From NCBI RefSeq assembly GCF_000445065.1, contig NZ_ATHO01000009.1, positions 40,752-104,751 of the forward strand: DNA of 64,000 nucleotides, read 5' to 3'. The notes below the pieces were generated by a model. The model was not told where the DNA came from. It saw only the letters and a program-made list of their open reading frames with translations, and did no database searches. Made by a program: the position numbers and the translations under genes. The DNA is from Sphingobium quisquiliarum P25 (GTDB lineage Bacteria; Pseudomonadota; Alphaproteobacteria; Sphingomonadales; Sphingomonadaceae). Position 1 is the stretch's first letter. Each line of letters opens with the position of its first letter. Shown one piece after another: positions 55,085 through 63,708 of the stretch.

Positions 55085-56041
55085 TCAGCGCGCCTGCTGT
55101 TTAGCCAGTTGTGTTTCACGCGCCGCCCGCATCTCGGCAAAATCCTTGCCCGCATGATAGCTGGAGCGCGTCAACGGACTCGACGCGACTTGCAGGAAGC
55201 CTTTCGCCCGCGCGATCGCGGCATAGGCGTTGAACGCCGCCGGGGCGACGAACTCCATTACCTTCGCATGCTTCGGCGTCGGCTGAAGATATTGGCCCAT
55301 GGTCAGGAAATCGATGTCGGCCGATCGCATGTCGTCCATCACCTGATGCACTTCCAGCCGCTCCTCGCCCAGGCCCAGCATGATGCCGGACTTGGTGAAG
55401 ATCGACGGGTCCAGTTTCTTCACCGACTCCAGCAGCCGCAGCGACGCATAGTAACGCGCGCCGGGGCGAATGGTGGGGTAAAGCCGCGGCACCGTTTCCA
55501 GATTATGATTATAGACGTCCGGCCGCGCGGCGACGATCATCTCGACCGCGCGCTCATGCTTGTTGCGGAAATCGGGGGTCAATATCTCGATCGTCGTGCC
55601 CGGCGTGGTCCGGCGCAGCGCCTCTATCACCTTCACGAACTGCAAAGCGCCACCATCGGGCAGGTCGTCACGGTCCACCGAGGTGATGACGATATGCTCC
55701 AACCCCATTTCCGCGCAGGCGTCGGCCAGATTCTGCGGCTCATTGGGATCGACCTTGCGCGGCATGCCCGTCTTGACGTTGCAGAAGGCGCAGGCCCGCG
55801 TGCACACGTCGCCCAGGATCATGACCGTGGCATGCTTCTTGGTCCAGCATTCCCCTATATTGGGACATGCCGCTTCCTCGCACACCGTCGCCAGCCCTTT
55901 TTCGCGCATCAGCTTGCGCGTCTCGTGGTAACCGGGGCTGACCGGCGCCTTCACGCGTATCCAGTCCGGCTTGCGGACGCGCTCGGGCTTCAGGGCGGCG
56001 TTCGGGACGACATCGTTCATGCGCCCCAGATAGCGATGCAA
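55085..56041 (-). CDS. lipA: lipoyl synthase
   Basis: The 318-residue radical-SAM enzyme inserts two sulfur atoms into octanoyl groups. The auxiliary-cluster cysteines are in [12 protein letters not shown], the SAM cluster is in [10 protein letters not shown], and the C-terminal RSSYHAGKD supplies the conserved serine ligand. It is divergent from the carbonic anhydrase gene, with 44 bp between the chosen starts. Confidence 0.97.
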   Translation of the reverse strand: MHRYLGRMNDVVPNAALKPERVRKPDWIRVKAPVSPGYHETRKLMREKGLATVCEEAACPNIGECWTKKHATVMILGDVCTRACAFCNVKTGMPRKVDPNEPQNLADACAEMGLEHIVITSVDRDDLPDGGALQFVKVIEALRRTTPGTTIEILTPDFRNKHERAVEMIVAARPDVYNHNLETVPRLYPTIRPGARYYASLRLLESVKKLDPSIFTKSGIMLGLGEERLEVHQVMDDMRSADIDFLTMGQYLQPTPKHAKVMEFVAPAAFNAYAAIARAKGFLQVASSPLTRSSYHAGKDFAEMRAARETQLAKQQAR

Positions 56042-56085
56042 GCACGCTCTTGCCAGCCCCCAGATTGTCCGGCAGAGACTTGCCC

Positions 56086-56739
56086 ATGACCGACTTTGCA
56101 GACATGCTCCAGGGCTACCGCCGCTTCCGCAACACTGGCTGGACGCAACAGCGCGGGCGATGGGACGAACTGAACGAAGGGCAGAGTCCCGGAGTCATGG
56201 TCATCGCCTGCTCCGACAGCCGCGTCGATCCGGCGCAGATCTTCGACACCCTGCCCGGCGAGATATTCGTCGTGCGCAACGTGGCCGCGCTGGTCCCGCC
56301 GTTTGAAACGACTCCGGGCCATCACGGTGTTTCGGCCGCCCTCGAATTCGCGGTTCAGGTCCTGAAGGTCCGGGAGATCGTGGTCATGGGCCATGGCAAA
56401 TGCGGCGGCTGCAAGGCTGCGCTCAGCCAGGAATTGAAGGATGCGCCTCCGGGCGAGGGCGGCTTCATCCACAATTGGATCGACATGCTGGCCCCCGCGC
56501 GCGAAACGGTGATCAGCCGCTTTGGCGACGATCGCGGGCGCGACGCGCACCGGGCGATGGAACAGGAAGGCGTGAAGGTCAGCCTGGCCAATCTGCGCAC
56601 CTTCCCCTGCGTGCGGTCCAAGGAACGTGCTGGCGAGTTGAAGCTGATCGGCGCCTTTTTCGCCATCGCTGACGGGCAACTGCATCTGCTGGACGAACAG
56701 AGCGGGAATTTCCATCCGGCGGCGCTGGAATCCGCCTGA
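56086..56739 (+). CDS. beta-class carbonic anhydrase
   Basis: The 217-residue zinc enzyme interconverts CO2 and bicarbonate. Zinc ligands are Cys42, His103 and Cys106; Asp44 and Arg46 form the catalytic dyad in ACSDSR, and GHGKCGGC is the second signature. I start at the ATG at 56086 (MTDFADML); the frame opens 12 codons earlier at a TTG. It is the first of three coupled genes: its stop overlaps the NYN gene (TGATG). Confidence 0.95.
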   Translation: MTDFADMLQGYRRFRNTGWTQQRGRWDELNEGQSPGVMVIACSDSRVDPAQIFDTLPGEIFVVRNVAALVPPFETTPGHHGVSAALEFAVQVLKVREIVVMGHGKCGGCKAALSQELKDAPPGEGGFIHNWIDMLAPARETVISRFGDDRGRDAHRAMEQEGVKVSLANLRTFPCVRSKERAGELKLIGAFFAIADGQLHLLDEQSGNFHPAALESA

Positions 56740-57509
56740 TGGCCTCGACGATCCCCAGCGGCAATGTGGCCCTGCTGATCGACGCCGACAACGCTTCCGC
56801 CGACCATTTCGACCCGGTACTGACGGTTCTGGCCGAACTCGGCACCGTCAACATTCGCCGCGCCTACGGTAACTGGAGCAAGCCCGCTCTCAAGGGATGG
56901 GCGCGCCAGGCCGTGACCCAGGCAATCGAAACGCAGCAGCAGTTCGACCTGACCAAGGGCAAGAACGCAACCGACATGAAGATGACGATCGACGCCATGG
57001 ACCTGATGGCGGGCGGACGCGTCACCGGCTTCGGCCTGATGTCCAGCGACAGCGATTTCACGCCGCTCGTCACCCGGATACGCCAGGAGGGGATCGACGT
57101 ATACGGCTTCGGATCGGAAAAGACGCCCGAAGGTTTCCGCCGCGCATGCACCCGCTTCATCGACGTGGCGGCGCTCGCCCGGTCGCTTGCCGAAACTGCC
57201 GGGCACCCCCTGCCGGACGTGACCGCCGCCGATCCCGCTTCCGCGCAGCCGGATGAAACAGCCAAGAGCGGCGTCAAGAAAGTGGATGATGAAGTCGTGC
57301 GGCTCCTGATCGAAGCCTATGACGCGGCCAAGCGCGACCAGAATGGCTTTGCAGCCCTGGGACCCGTTGGCCAGCGGGTCGGCAATCGCTCCAGCTTCGA
57401 CGTGCGCAACTATGGCTTCAAACGGCTGTCCGACCTTGTGCAGGCCATCCCCAATTTCATCACGGAAACGCGTGAAAATGGCCAGACCTGGATCAAGCGG
57501 GTGCGTTGA
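56739..57509 (+). CDS. NYN-domain (LabA/DUF88) putative RNase with C-terminal LOTUS/OST-HTH domain
   Basis: The 256-residue protein joins a PIN-like NYN nuclease domain (about 8-150) to an OST-HTH/LOTUS domain (about 183-255). Acidic residues that would hold metal are Asp15 and Asp17 (LLIDADN), Asp79 (NATDMKM), and Asp104/Asp106 (SSDSDFTPL). LOTUS domains bind RNA, notably G-rich or G-quadruplex RNA. The pair suggests an RNA-degrading or RNA-processing role, but no bacterial substrate is established that I know of. It sits between carbonic anhydrase and acylphosphatase with one-base overlaps on both sides. Confidence 0.88.
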   Translation: MASTIPSGNVALLIDADNASADHFDPVLTVLAELGTVNIRRAYGNWSKPALKGWARQAVTQAIETQQQFDLTKGKNATDMKMTIDAMDLMAGGRVTGFGLMSSDSDFTPLVTRIRQEGIDVYGFGSEKTPEGFRRACTRFIDVAALARSLAETAGHPLPDVTAADPASAQPDETAKSGVKKVDDEVVRLLIEAYDAAKRDQNGFAALGPVGQRVGNRSSFDVRNYGFKRLSDLVQAIPNFITETRENGQTWIKRVR

Positions 57510-57790
57510 TGACCATGATCGCACGGCATCTGCTGATCACCGGCCAGGTGCAGGGCGTCTTCTACCGTAACTGGACCGTGCAGACCGCGCGCGATCTCAA
57601 CCTTGCCGGATGGGTCCGTAACAAGGCGGACGGGCGAGTCGAAGCCTGGGTGGAAGGCACACCCGAAGCGGTCGAGCTATTCATTCAACGCGCCCACGAG
57701 GGGCCGCCCGCTGCGAGAGTCGCGAACATCGACTCCGCCGAAGTGGCGCCAGAGGGACTAACCACCTTCGATAAGCGTCCGACAGCCTAA
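57509..57790 (+). CDS. acyP: acylphosphatase
   Basis: The 93-residue enzyme hydrolyses acyl phosphates such as 1,3-bisphosphoglycerate or carbamoyl phosphate. The active-site arginine is Arg20 in GQVQGVFYRNW and the active-site asparagine is Asn38 in GWVRNKADGRVEA. The ATG overlaps the upstream stop by one base (TGATG). It is the last gene of the carbonic anhydrase run. Confidence 0.95.
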   Translation: MTMIARHLLITGQVQGVFYRNWTVQTARDLNLAGWVRNKADGRVEAWVEGTPEAVELFIQRAHEGPPAARVANIDSAEVAPEGLTTFDKRPTA

Positions 57791-57853
57791 GGGCGCGGCC
57801 AAGTATTCAATAAGACGCGCCGTCCATCAGACGCTTCAACTGCGCTACTGCAT

Positions 57854-57876
57854 GCGCAGGAGTACCGCGCTTTTTT
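57854..57876 (+). terminator. candidate intrinsic terminator after acyP
   Basis: A short GCGC/GCGC stem (57854-57857 and 57867-57870) with a 9-nt loop is followed directly by T6 (57871-57876). A second dyad, CTGCGC/GCGCAG, overlaps its 5' side. The stem is short, so strength is uncertain. It lies 64 bp after the acyP stop. Confidence 0.45.
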
Positions 57877-57938
57877 CCAAACCCGCCCCCGGTTCTGCAA
57901 ACTCAGAAAGCGGGAAATGGGAAGAATAAGGCATCAAT

Positions 57939-57968
57939 AAAAAAAAGGCCGATCCCGAAGGACCGGCC
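57939..57968 (-). terminator. intrinsic terminator of ettA
   Basis: GGCCG and TCC on one side pair with GGA and CGGCC on the other (57947-57955 with 57960-57968), with one mismatch and a CGAA loop. On the minus strand the stem is followed by T8. It lies 115 bp downstream of the ettA stop; the intervening sequence holds a GTTGCA/TGCAAC dyad and no gene. Confidence 0.85.
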
Positions 57969-58083
57969 GGAAAGTTTTTAGGAGAGGATGCCTGAAAGGC
58001 CCTTCCTATGTGCGATGCAGCATTAAATTCCGCAAGTGCGAAAGCCGTTATCCGTGTTGCAATTTCTGCAACTGCTCGTGATA

Positions 58084-59769
58084 TCAGCGAGTTAGCTTCT
58101 TATAGGCAAGGCTGGTCGGACGATCCGCCGCATCGCCCAGGCGACGGCGCTTGTCTTCCTCATACATTTCGAAATTGCCCTCGAACCATTCGACATGGCT
58201 GTTGCCCTCGAACGCCAGGATATGCGTGGCCAGACGATCGAGGAAGAAGCGGTCGTGGCTGATGACCACGGCGCAACCGGCGAAATTCTCGATCGCCTCT
58301 TCCAGCGCGCCCAGCGTTTCGACGTCCAGGTCGTTGGTCGGTTCGTCGAGCAGCAGCACATTGCCGCCCTTCTTCAGCATCTTGGCGATGTGGACGCGAT
58401 TGCGCTCACCGCCCGATAGCTTGCCGACATTCTTCTGCTGGTCCTGCCCCTTGAAGTTGAAGGCGCCCACATAGGCGCGGGTCGACATATCGTGCCCGTT
58501 GACCTTCACATAATCCAGGCCATCGGACACTTCTTCCCAGACATTTTTCGACGGGTCCAAATGGTCGCGGCTCTGGTCGACATAGCCCAGGCGCACGGTC
58601 GAACCGACATCGATCTCACCCGAATCGGGCTGTTCCTGCCCGGTGATGATCTTGAACAGCGTTGACTTGCCTGCGCCGTTCGGTCCGATAACGCCGACGA
58701 TGCCGCCCGGCGGCAGCGTGAAGGACAGATTCTCGAACAGCAGCTTGTCGCCATAGGCCTTGCTGATGTTCTTCGCCTCGATCACCTTGCCGCCGAGGCG
58801 TTCGGGCACCTGAATGACGATCTGCGCCTTGCCAGGGATGCGGTTCTCCTGGCTCGCGACCAGTTCCTCGAACTTCTTGATACGCGCCTTGGACTTGGTC
58901 TGCCGGCCTTTGACGCCAGCACGAATCCATTCCAACTCGTCCTTGATCGCCTTCTGACGGCCGGATTCCTCGCGGTCCTCCTGCTCCAGGCGCTTGGCTT
59001 TCTTCTCCAGATAGGTGGAGTAGTTGCCTTCGTACGGGAAATATTTGCCGCGATCGAGTTCCAGTATCCACCCGACCACATTGTCCAGGAAATAGCGGTC
59101 GTGGGTGATCATCAGCACCGCACCGGCATATTCCTTCAAGTGATTTTCCAGCCACTCGACGCTTTCGGCATCCAGATGGTTGGTCGGTTCGTCCAGCAGC
59201 AGGATGTCCGGCTTCTGGATCAGCAGGCGCGTCAGGGCGATGCGGCGTTTTTCACCGCCCGACAGATTGTCCACCGCCCAGTCCGAAGGCGGGCAGCGCA
59301 GCGCTTCCATCGCGATTTCAAGCTGGTTGTCGAGCGTCCAGCCGTCGACTGCGTCGATCTGCTCCTGCAACGACCCCATCTCTTCCATCAGCGCATCGAA
59401 ATCAGCGTCTTCCGGCGGATCGGCCATGATCATGCTGATTTCGTTGAACCGATCGAGCTTGTCCGCGATCTCGCGCGCACCGTCCTTCACATTTTCAAGG
59501 ACAGTCTTGGCAGGATCGAGCTGCGGCTCCTGCGGCAGATAGCCAACGGTGATATTCTCACCCGGCCATGCTTCGCCGGTAAAATCCTTGTCGATCCCGG
59601 CCATGATCTTCATCAGCGTGGACTTGCCCGCGCCGTTCGGGCCGACGATGCCGATCTTGGCGCCGCGGTAAAATTGCAGGTTGATGCCGTTGAGCACCGG
59701 CTTCTGGGCGCCGGGAAAGCTCTTGGTCATGTTCTTCATGACGAAGGCGTATTGGGACGAGGCGGACAT
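58084..59769 (-). CDS. ettA: energy-dependent translational throttle protein EttA
   Basis: The 561-residue ABC-F protein has two ATPase domains in one chain. Both have Walker A GPNGAGKST and both have LSGGE signature motifs (NLSGGEKRR and KLSGGERNR). The acidic/basic linker between them (about 240-315) is the P-site tRNA-interaction segment. EttA binds the ribosomal E site and adjusts translation to the ATP/ADP ratio. No membrane helices are present, as expected. It is divergent from the M28 peptidase gene. Confidence 0.97.
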   Translation of the reverse strand: MSASSQYAFVMKNMTKSFPGAQKPVLNGINLQFYRGAKIGIVGPNGAGKSTLMKIMAGIDKDFTGEAWPGENITVGYLPQEPQLDPAKTVLENVKDGAREIADKLDRFNEISMIMADPPEDADFDALMEEMGSLQEQIDAVDGWTLDNQLEIAMEALRCPPSDWAVDNLSGGEKRRIALTRLLIQKPDILLLDEPTNHLDAESVEWLENHLKEYAGAVLMITHDRYFLDNVVGWILELDRGKYFPYEGNYSTYLEKKAKRLEQEDREESGRQKAIKDELEWIRAGVKGRQTKSKARIKKFEELVASQENRIPGKAQIVIQVPERLGGKVIEAKNISKAYGDKLLFENLSFTLPPGGIVGVIGPNGAGKSTLFKIITGQEQPDSGEIDVGSTVRLGYVDQSRDHLDPSKNVWEEVSDGLDYVKVNGHDMSTRAYVGAFNFKGQDQQKNVGKLSGGERNRVHIAKMLKKGGNVLLLDEPTNDLDVETLGALEEAIENFAGCAVVISHDRFFLDRLATHILAFEGNSHVEWFEGNFEMYEEDKRRRLGDAADRPTSLAYKKLTR

Positions 59770-59871
59770 GGCTTGAAGCAGCTCCGATGGGGTAAACAGG
59801 AAAATTTGGCCCGGAGTTAGCGAACGCCGCGCACGTTGGCAAATGGGTGATGGCCGGTTACACCATCATTC

Positions 59872-61248
59872 ATGCAGAAAATCCGACCGTTTTCGCTGGT
59901 TATGCTGCTGCTGAGCGGCATGGCTGCCCCCTCCCTCGCGCGAGGCGCATCGGCCGATCCTGTCGAGGCGATTCGATCGGCCGCGCTGGCGGATCAGACG
60001 GCCTATGACTTCGTGGAGGGACTCACCACCGAAGTCGGCCCCCGCCCCGCAGGAACGCCGCAGGAGGCACGCGCCCGCGACTGGGCCGTGGCGCGATTGA
60101 AGGCGCTAGGCTTCTCGAACGTGCGCGCAGAATCTTACCGCATGCCGGTATGGGAGAGGGTGCGGGACGAAGCGCAGGTGCTGGCCCCCTTCCCCCAGAA
60201 GCTCGTGCTCGCCGCGCTTGGCAACAGCGCCTCCACGCCTGCCAAGGGTATCGAGGGCGAGGTCGCCTATTTCCCGTCACTGGCCGCGCTCGAAGCGGCT
60301 CCCGAAGGCAGCCTGAAGGGCAAGATCGCTTTCGTCAGCCATGCCATGCATGCGACGCAGGACGGATCTTCCTACGGCTATTTCGGCGCGGTCCGCCGTC
60401 AGGGGCCCAGCATCGCTTCCAAAAAGGGGGCAATCGCCATCCTGATCCGCTCGATCGGCACGGACAAGCATCGGCAGCCGCACAGCGGCGTCCAGATGTG
60501 GGCCGATGGCGTCAAGCCCATCCCGGCGGCGGCGCTCAGCATCCCGGATGCCGAACAACTCACGCGCATCATCTCCCGCGGACAGCCGGTGCGTATCCAT
60601 CTGACGCTTATCTCCAGGATGCTCAAGGACCAGCCATCCGGCAATGTGATAGCGGAGATTCCCGGCAGCGACCCGGCCGCCGGACTCGTCCTCGCCGCCT
60701 GCCATCTCGACAGTTGGGATCAGGGCACCGGCGCGATCGACGATGCGTCAGGCTGCGGGATTATCGCTGCCGCGGCCCTGCATGCCGCCAAGACTGGAAC
60801 ACCCCGCCGGACCATCCGCCTGCTGCTTGCGGGCGCGGAGGAAGTCGGCGGAGACGGTGCCAGGGCCTATTTCGCCGCGCATGGCAGCGAACACCACGCC
60901 CTTGCCATGGAATCGGACTTTGGCGCCGATCGCATATGGCGCGTCGATTTCGGTCTTGGGAAAGGGCAGGAAGCGATTGCCCGGCGGATCGCAGACGCGC
61001 TTGCGCCATTGGGCATCGCGGCCAGCCGCGTCGCTGCGGGCGGCGGCGCGGATATAGAGCCTCTCGTGAAATCCGGCGTTCCGGTCATCGACCTTCAACA
61101 GGACGGCAGGCGTTATTTCGACATTCACCACACGCCGGACGATACGCTGGACAAGGTCGATCCAGCGCGATTGCAGCAGAATGTCGCCGCCTGGGCAGTT
61201 ACTCTCCATTTGGCGGCGAACGCATCGGAATCACTAGCCAATAAGTGA
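59872..61248 (+). CDS. secreted M28-family zinc peptidase
   Basis: A 458-residue exported peptidase. A signal peptide (about 1-26) precedes a region that includes a PA-like insert (about 125-250). The M28 catalytic site then follows: His in AACHLDSWD, Asp in IDDASGCG, the Glu pair in AEEVGGDG, a later ligand in MESDFGAD, and the last His in IHHTPDDT. Relatives are aminopeptidases or carboxypeptidases with broad specificity. The gene stands alone. Confidence 0.92.
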   Translation: MQKIRPFSLVMLLLSGMAAPSLARGASADPVEAIRSAALADQTAYDFVEGLTTEVGPRPAGTPQEARARDWAVARLKALGFSNVRAESYRMPVWERVRDEAQVLAPFPQKLVLAALGNSASTPAKGIEGEVAYFPSLAALEAAPEGSLKGKIAFVSHAMHATQDGSSYGYFGAVRRQGPSIASKKGAIAILIRSIGTDKHRQPHSGVQMWADGVKPIPAAALSIPDAEQLTRIISRGQPVRIHLTLISRMLKDQPSGNVIAEIPGSDPAAGLVLAACHLDSWDQGTGAIDDASGCGIIAAAALHAAKTGTPRRTIRLLLAGAEEVGGDGARAYFAAHGSEHHALAMESDFGADRIWRVDFGLGKGQEAIARRIADALAPLGIAASRVAAGGGADIEPLVKSGVPVIDLQQDGRRYFDIHHTPDDTLDKVDPARLQQNVAAWAVTLHLAANASESLANK

Positions 61249-61403
61249 ACTTTTATTGTAGACAACGACCCGTCGCGTGATTCCGTCGCTTCACCGACGC
61301 AGAAAAGCATTGATTTGTGCAACGCACACGTTAATGCGGGTCGCTCGCGTAGGTGACGTCATGAACGGACCAACGCGGCAATATGCTATGGGAGCCGTAC
61401 ACA

Positions 61404-61622
61404 ATGAAGAAGATCGCTGTTGTTTTCGCTTCGGCCGGCCTGATGGCCCTCGCCGCTTGCGGTGAGAAGCCGGCTAACGAGACCGCGAACGCTTCGAACG
61501 CTGTTGTCGAAAACGTCGTCGAAAACGCTGCCAACGCAGCCGACAACGCTGCCAACGCGGCTGACAATGCTGCTGACAACGCCGCGAACGCTGCTTCGAA
61601 CGCCGCGAACGCCGCCGAATAA
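61404..61622 (+). CDS. small lipoprotein with Asn-Ala-Ala repeats
   Basis: The 72-residue protein has a lipoprotein signal peptide with lipobox LAAC (cysteine 19). The mature 54 residues are nearly all Ala, Asn, Asp, Glu and Val, with a run of four-residue NAAD/NAAN units from about 45 on. The pattern would form one Ala-faced helix. A good ribosome site (GGGAG, 9 bp upstream) and a strong terminator show a real, monocistronic gene. The function is unknown; it could be an outer-membrane spacer or coiled-coil lipoprotein. Confidence 0.8.
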   Translation: MKKIAVVFASAGLMALAACGEKPANETANASNAVVENVVENAANAADNAANAADNAADNAANAASNAANAAE

Positions 61623-61647
61623 TCTTCGCGTCAGCGAGATTTCCGAA

Positions 61648-61680
61648 GGGCGGGCCGTTTGGTCCGCCCTTCTTCGTTGT
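61648..61680 (+). terminator. intrinsic terminator of the small lipoprotein gene
   Basis: GGGCGGGCC (61648-61656) pairs with GGTCCGCCC (61661-61669), nine pairs with one wobble, over a GTTT loop, followed by TTCTTCGTT. It starts 25 bases after the stop codon. Confidence 0.8.
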
Positions 61681-61774
61681 GGCGGGCGCATCCGTCAGCA
61701 ACATGGATGGTGGGCCATTCCCGCCATCAACGCCGATTGACGGCAAGCCTCCTTCGCCGCTAAGGCGCAGGCGT

Positions 61775-61851
<77 letters not shown>

Positions 61852-61917
61852 CTTTCACCCTCATGCCCTATCCCGGCCATGCCCTATCCCGGCTGAGTCC
61901 CCGCGCCGGGCCAGGCT

Positions 61918-63189
61918 TCAAAGCGCATAGTCGATCTGCGCCCAGAATTTCCGTGTGTCCGCGTCCCCCGCAAAGCTGGCGATGCCCTGCCGGTCGTAAT
62001 CGGCATATTTCACCAGGGCGCTCAGATGCGTGTCGATCTTCAACGTCAACTGCGCATCATATTCGTCGCCATAATGGATCGACTGCCGGTCGCTGCTGAA
62101 TCGATGAAAGGTGAATGACGCCACCAGCGGTCCCGCCTTCCCCACCTTGGGCAAGCTATAGGCGACCCCGGCATAATAGTCCTGAAGCCCCGTCGCCGGG
62201 GTCGTCAGGAATTTGTCGGCCCAGCCGTTGAACTTGTGCAGCGTCGCAAAGGGCGTCTGAAAGGCGAAGCCTCCCGCAGCACCGGCCGCGTCCCGATCCG
62301 ATCCCAGCAATTCATATCCAGCGGTCAGCTTGAACGCCGCGACATCCAACCCCAGCTCGGCCGCAACATAATCCGCCGAATAGTCGACCGGGTTTTTGGC
62401 ACGATCACTTTGCCGGGCATAGCTGGCCAGATAGCTGAGCTTCACCTTTCCCGTAAGCGGCACGGCCCCGGCAAAGCGCGCGCCATAGGTCTGGCTGCTG
62501 TTGCGGAGCAGCGCAGGTACAGCCACGTCCTCGTCCACCAGATAGGCAAAGCCCGTCACGGTGCCCAGCTTCGTCTTGTAGGCGACATTGGCGAAGACAT
62601 TGTCGCCATCGATCTGCGTCGGCCGGTTGACCGATCCGAACTTCCCGCCATCAATGCCCCAGATCGTCCGTGCCGAAATGGCGTAGGTGACATCAACCTT
62701 CAGGTCCTTCACCCCCATATATTCGATGCGCAGCGCATCGAACGTCTGCTCATTTTGCCGCCATGCCACGGACCCGACAAAGCGCTGATCGTCCAGATTG
62801 ATGCGCTGACGGCCCAATGTGACGATCAACGGCTTGGTCCGGTATTGCAGTTGGACCCGGTTCACCTCGACATTTTCAGGATCGGGCACGATCGGATAAA
62901 GCGTCTTGCCGTTCACGCCGCTATTATAATCCTCGTCAAGGGCGAGCGTCCCTTCGGCCTCGGCCAGGAAAGCGAACGGACCCTTCGACAATTCCCCGCC
63001 AGCGCGCATCCGCATCGTCACGGCATCGGCATCCCGGCTTTCCTGCAAGGGCAAAGGGCCGTCCTGCTCCACCATTTCATAGCGCAGCCGCGCGTCGATG
63101 ATCGGCTTGAACATGACCTCCTGCGCCAGAACCGGCGTGGCGGCACTGGCCAAAGCACTCGCCGACAGCATCAGACAAACATTCCTCAT
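61918..63189 (-). CDS. alginate-export-like outer-membrane beta-barrel protein
   Basis: The 423-residue protein has a signal peptide (about 1-22, ending VLAQ) and alternating hydrophobic/polar strands through to a C-terminal aromatic-hydrophobic strand (FWAQIDYAL), typical of an outer-membrane barrel. The opening LRYEMVEQDG and the TMRMRAGG segment match the alginate-export (AlgE-like) family often found in sphingomonads. Many members are general porins rather than alginate exporters, and no polysaccharide cluster is adjacent. Substrate is not known. Confidence 0.75.
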   Translation of the reverse strand: MRNVCLMLSASALASAATPVLAQEVMFKPIIDARLRYEMVEQDGPLPLQESRDADAVTMRMRAGGELSKGPFAFLAEAEGTLALDEDYNSGVNGKTLYPIVPDPENVEVNRVQLQYRTKPLIVTLGRQRINLDDQRFVGSVAWRQNEQTFDALRIEYMGVKDLKVDVTYAISARTIWGIDGGKFGSVNRPTQIDGDNVFANVAYKTKLGTVTGFAYLVDEDVAVPALLRNSSQTYGARFAGAVPLTGKVKLSYLASYARQSDRAKNPVDYSADYVAAELGLDVAAFKLTAGYELLGSDRDAAGAAGGFAFQTPFATLHKFNGWADKFLTTPATGLQDYYAGVAYSLPKVGKAGPLVASFTFHRFSSDRQSIHYGDEYDAQLTLKIDTHLSALVKYADYDRQGIASFAGDADTRKFWAQIDYAL

Positions 63190-63608
63190 ACGTCCCCCTC
63201 ATCGCTCCCGATGGCTTGAGCCATTCAGGGCGCCCTCTCCCCAGATCCTTCCCGGCCAAGCCCGTCCCGGCGCGGAAGGCATGCAGCCAGCCGCCGCCGG
63301 AAACCTGCTCCGGTCGAAAGGAAGATGAAGTCCGCGGCGCGCACTCGCGTCCACGGCTGAAAAGCAACAAAAAAGCCGCCAGGAAGCAGGTCTGTCGGAC
63401 CTGTCCGGGCGGCGTCATTGCCAATTTCGATCCACTGGGATCGCCAGCAACCCTCACCGTCATCGGCAAGGATCACCTATGTACCGAAGCTACCCTGCTC
63501 CGGCGAAGGAAAGCTGTCATCGATTGGATCGAGTCGCAAGCGATTTTTTGCACCGCACAATTTTGCCCATGCGCCGGCGCGTCCGCATAGATAAACCGAT
63601 GTGAGGAT
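63190..63608. other. gene-free interval between porin and tRNA-Ile2
   Basis: I find no convincing coding frame; short frames here have atypical composition. The porin promoter should lie in the first 150 bp. The middle holds a strong minus-strand terminator (63370-63414). The stretch 63415-63608 may be the tRNA trailer or a small RNA. Confidence 0.4.
63370..63414 (-). terminator. intrinsic terminator downstream of tRNA-Ile2
   Basis: GCCGCC (63376-63381) pairs with GGCGGC (63409-63414), and an inner perfect stem CAGGTC/GACCTG (63388-63393 and 63399-63404) stacks within. On the minus strand it is followed by T6. It lies about 195 bp beyond the tRNA 3' end and no gene lies between. Confidence 0.75.
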
Positions 63609-63684
63609 TGGTGGGCCCGGCAGGACTCGAACCCGCAACCTAGCCGTTATGAGCGGCCAGCTCTAACCATTGAGCTACAGGCCC
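63609..63684 (-). tRNA. tRNA with CAU anticodon, probably tRNA-Ile2 (lysidine-modified)
   Basis: A full cloverleaf on the minus strand: acceptor GGGCCTG at the 5' end (63684) with CGGGCCC, discriminator A and encoded CCA (63609-63611). The anticodon loop is CTCATAA, so CAU. Body features (AATGGTTAGAGC in the D arm, CTCATAACGGCTAGGTT) resemble bacterial tRNA-Ile2, whose C34 becomes lysidine to read AUA, more than elongator or initiator tRNA-Met. Isotype is therefore likely but not certain. Confidence 0.8.
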
Positions 63685-63708
63685 CACCTGTCGCGGGATT
63701 AGGAGGCA

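Noticed and set aside
58616..59155. Minus-strand frame inside ettA in another phase
   Set aside because: It is a shifted shadow of EttA with no conserved motif.
61354..61361. TGACGTCA palindrome before the small lipoprotein gene
   Set aside because: An eight-base palindrome is expected by chance and there is no known matching regulator in this group.
63216..63590. Possible small protein between the porin and tRNA-Ile2
   Set aside because: Cysteine- and proline-rich composition, no ribosome site, and the frame runs through a strong terminator on the opposite strand.
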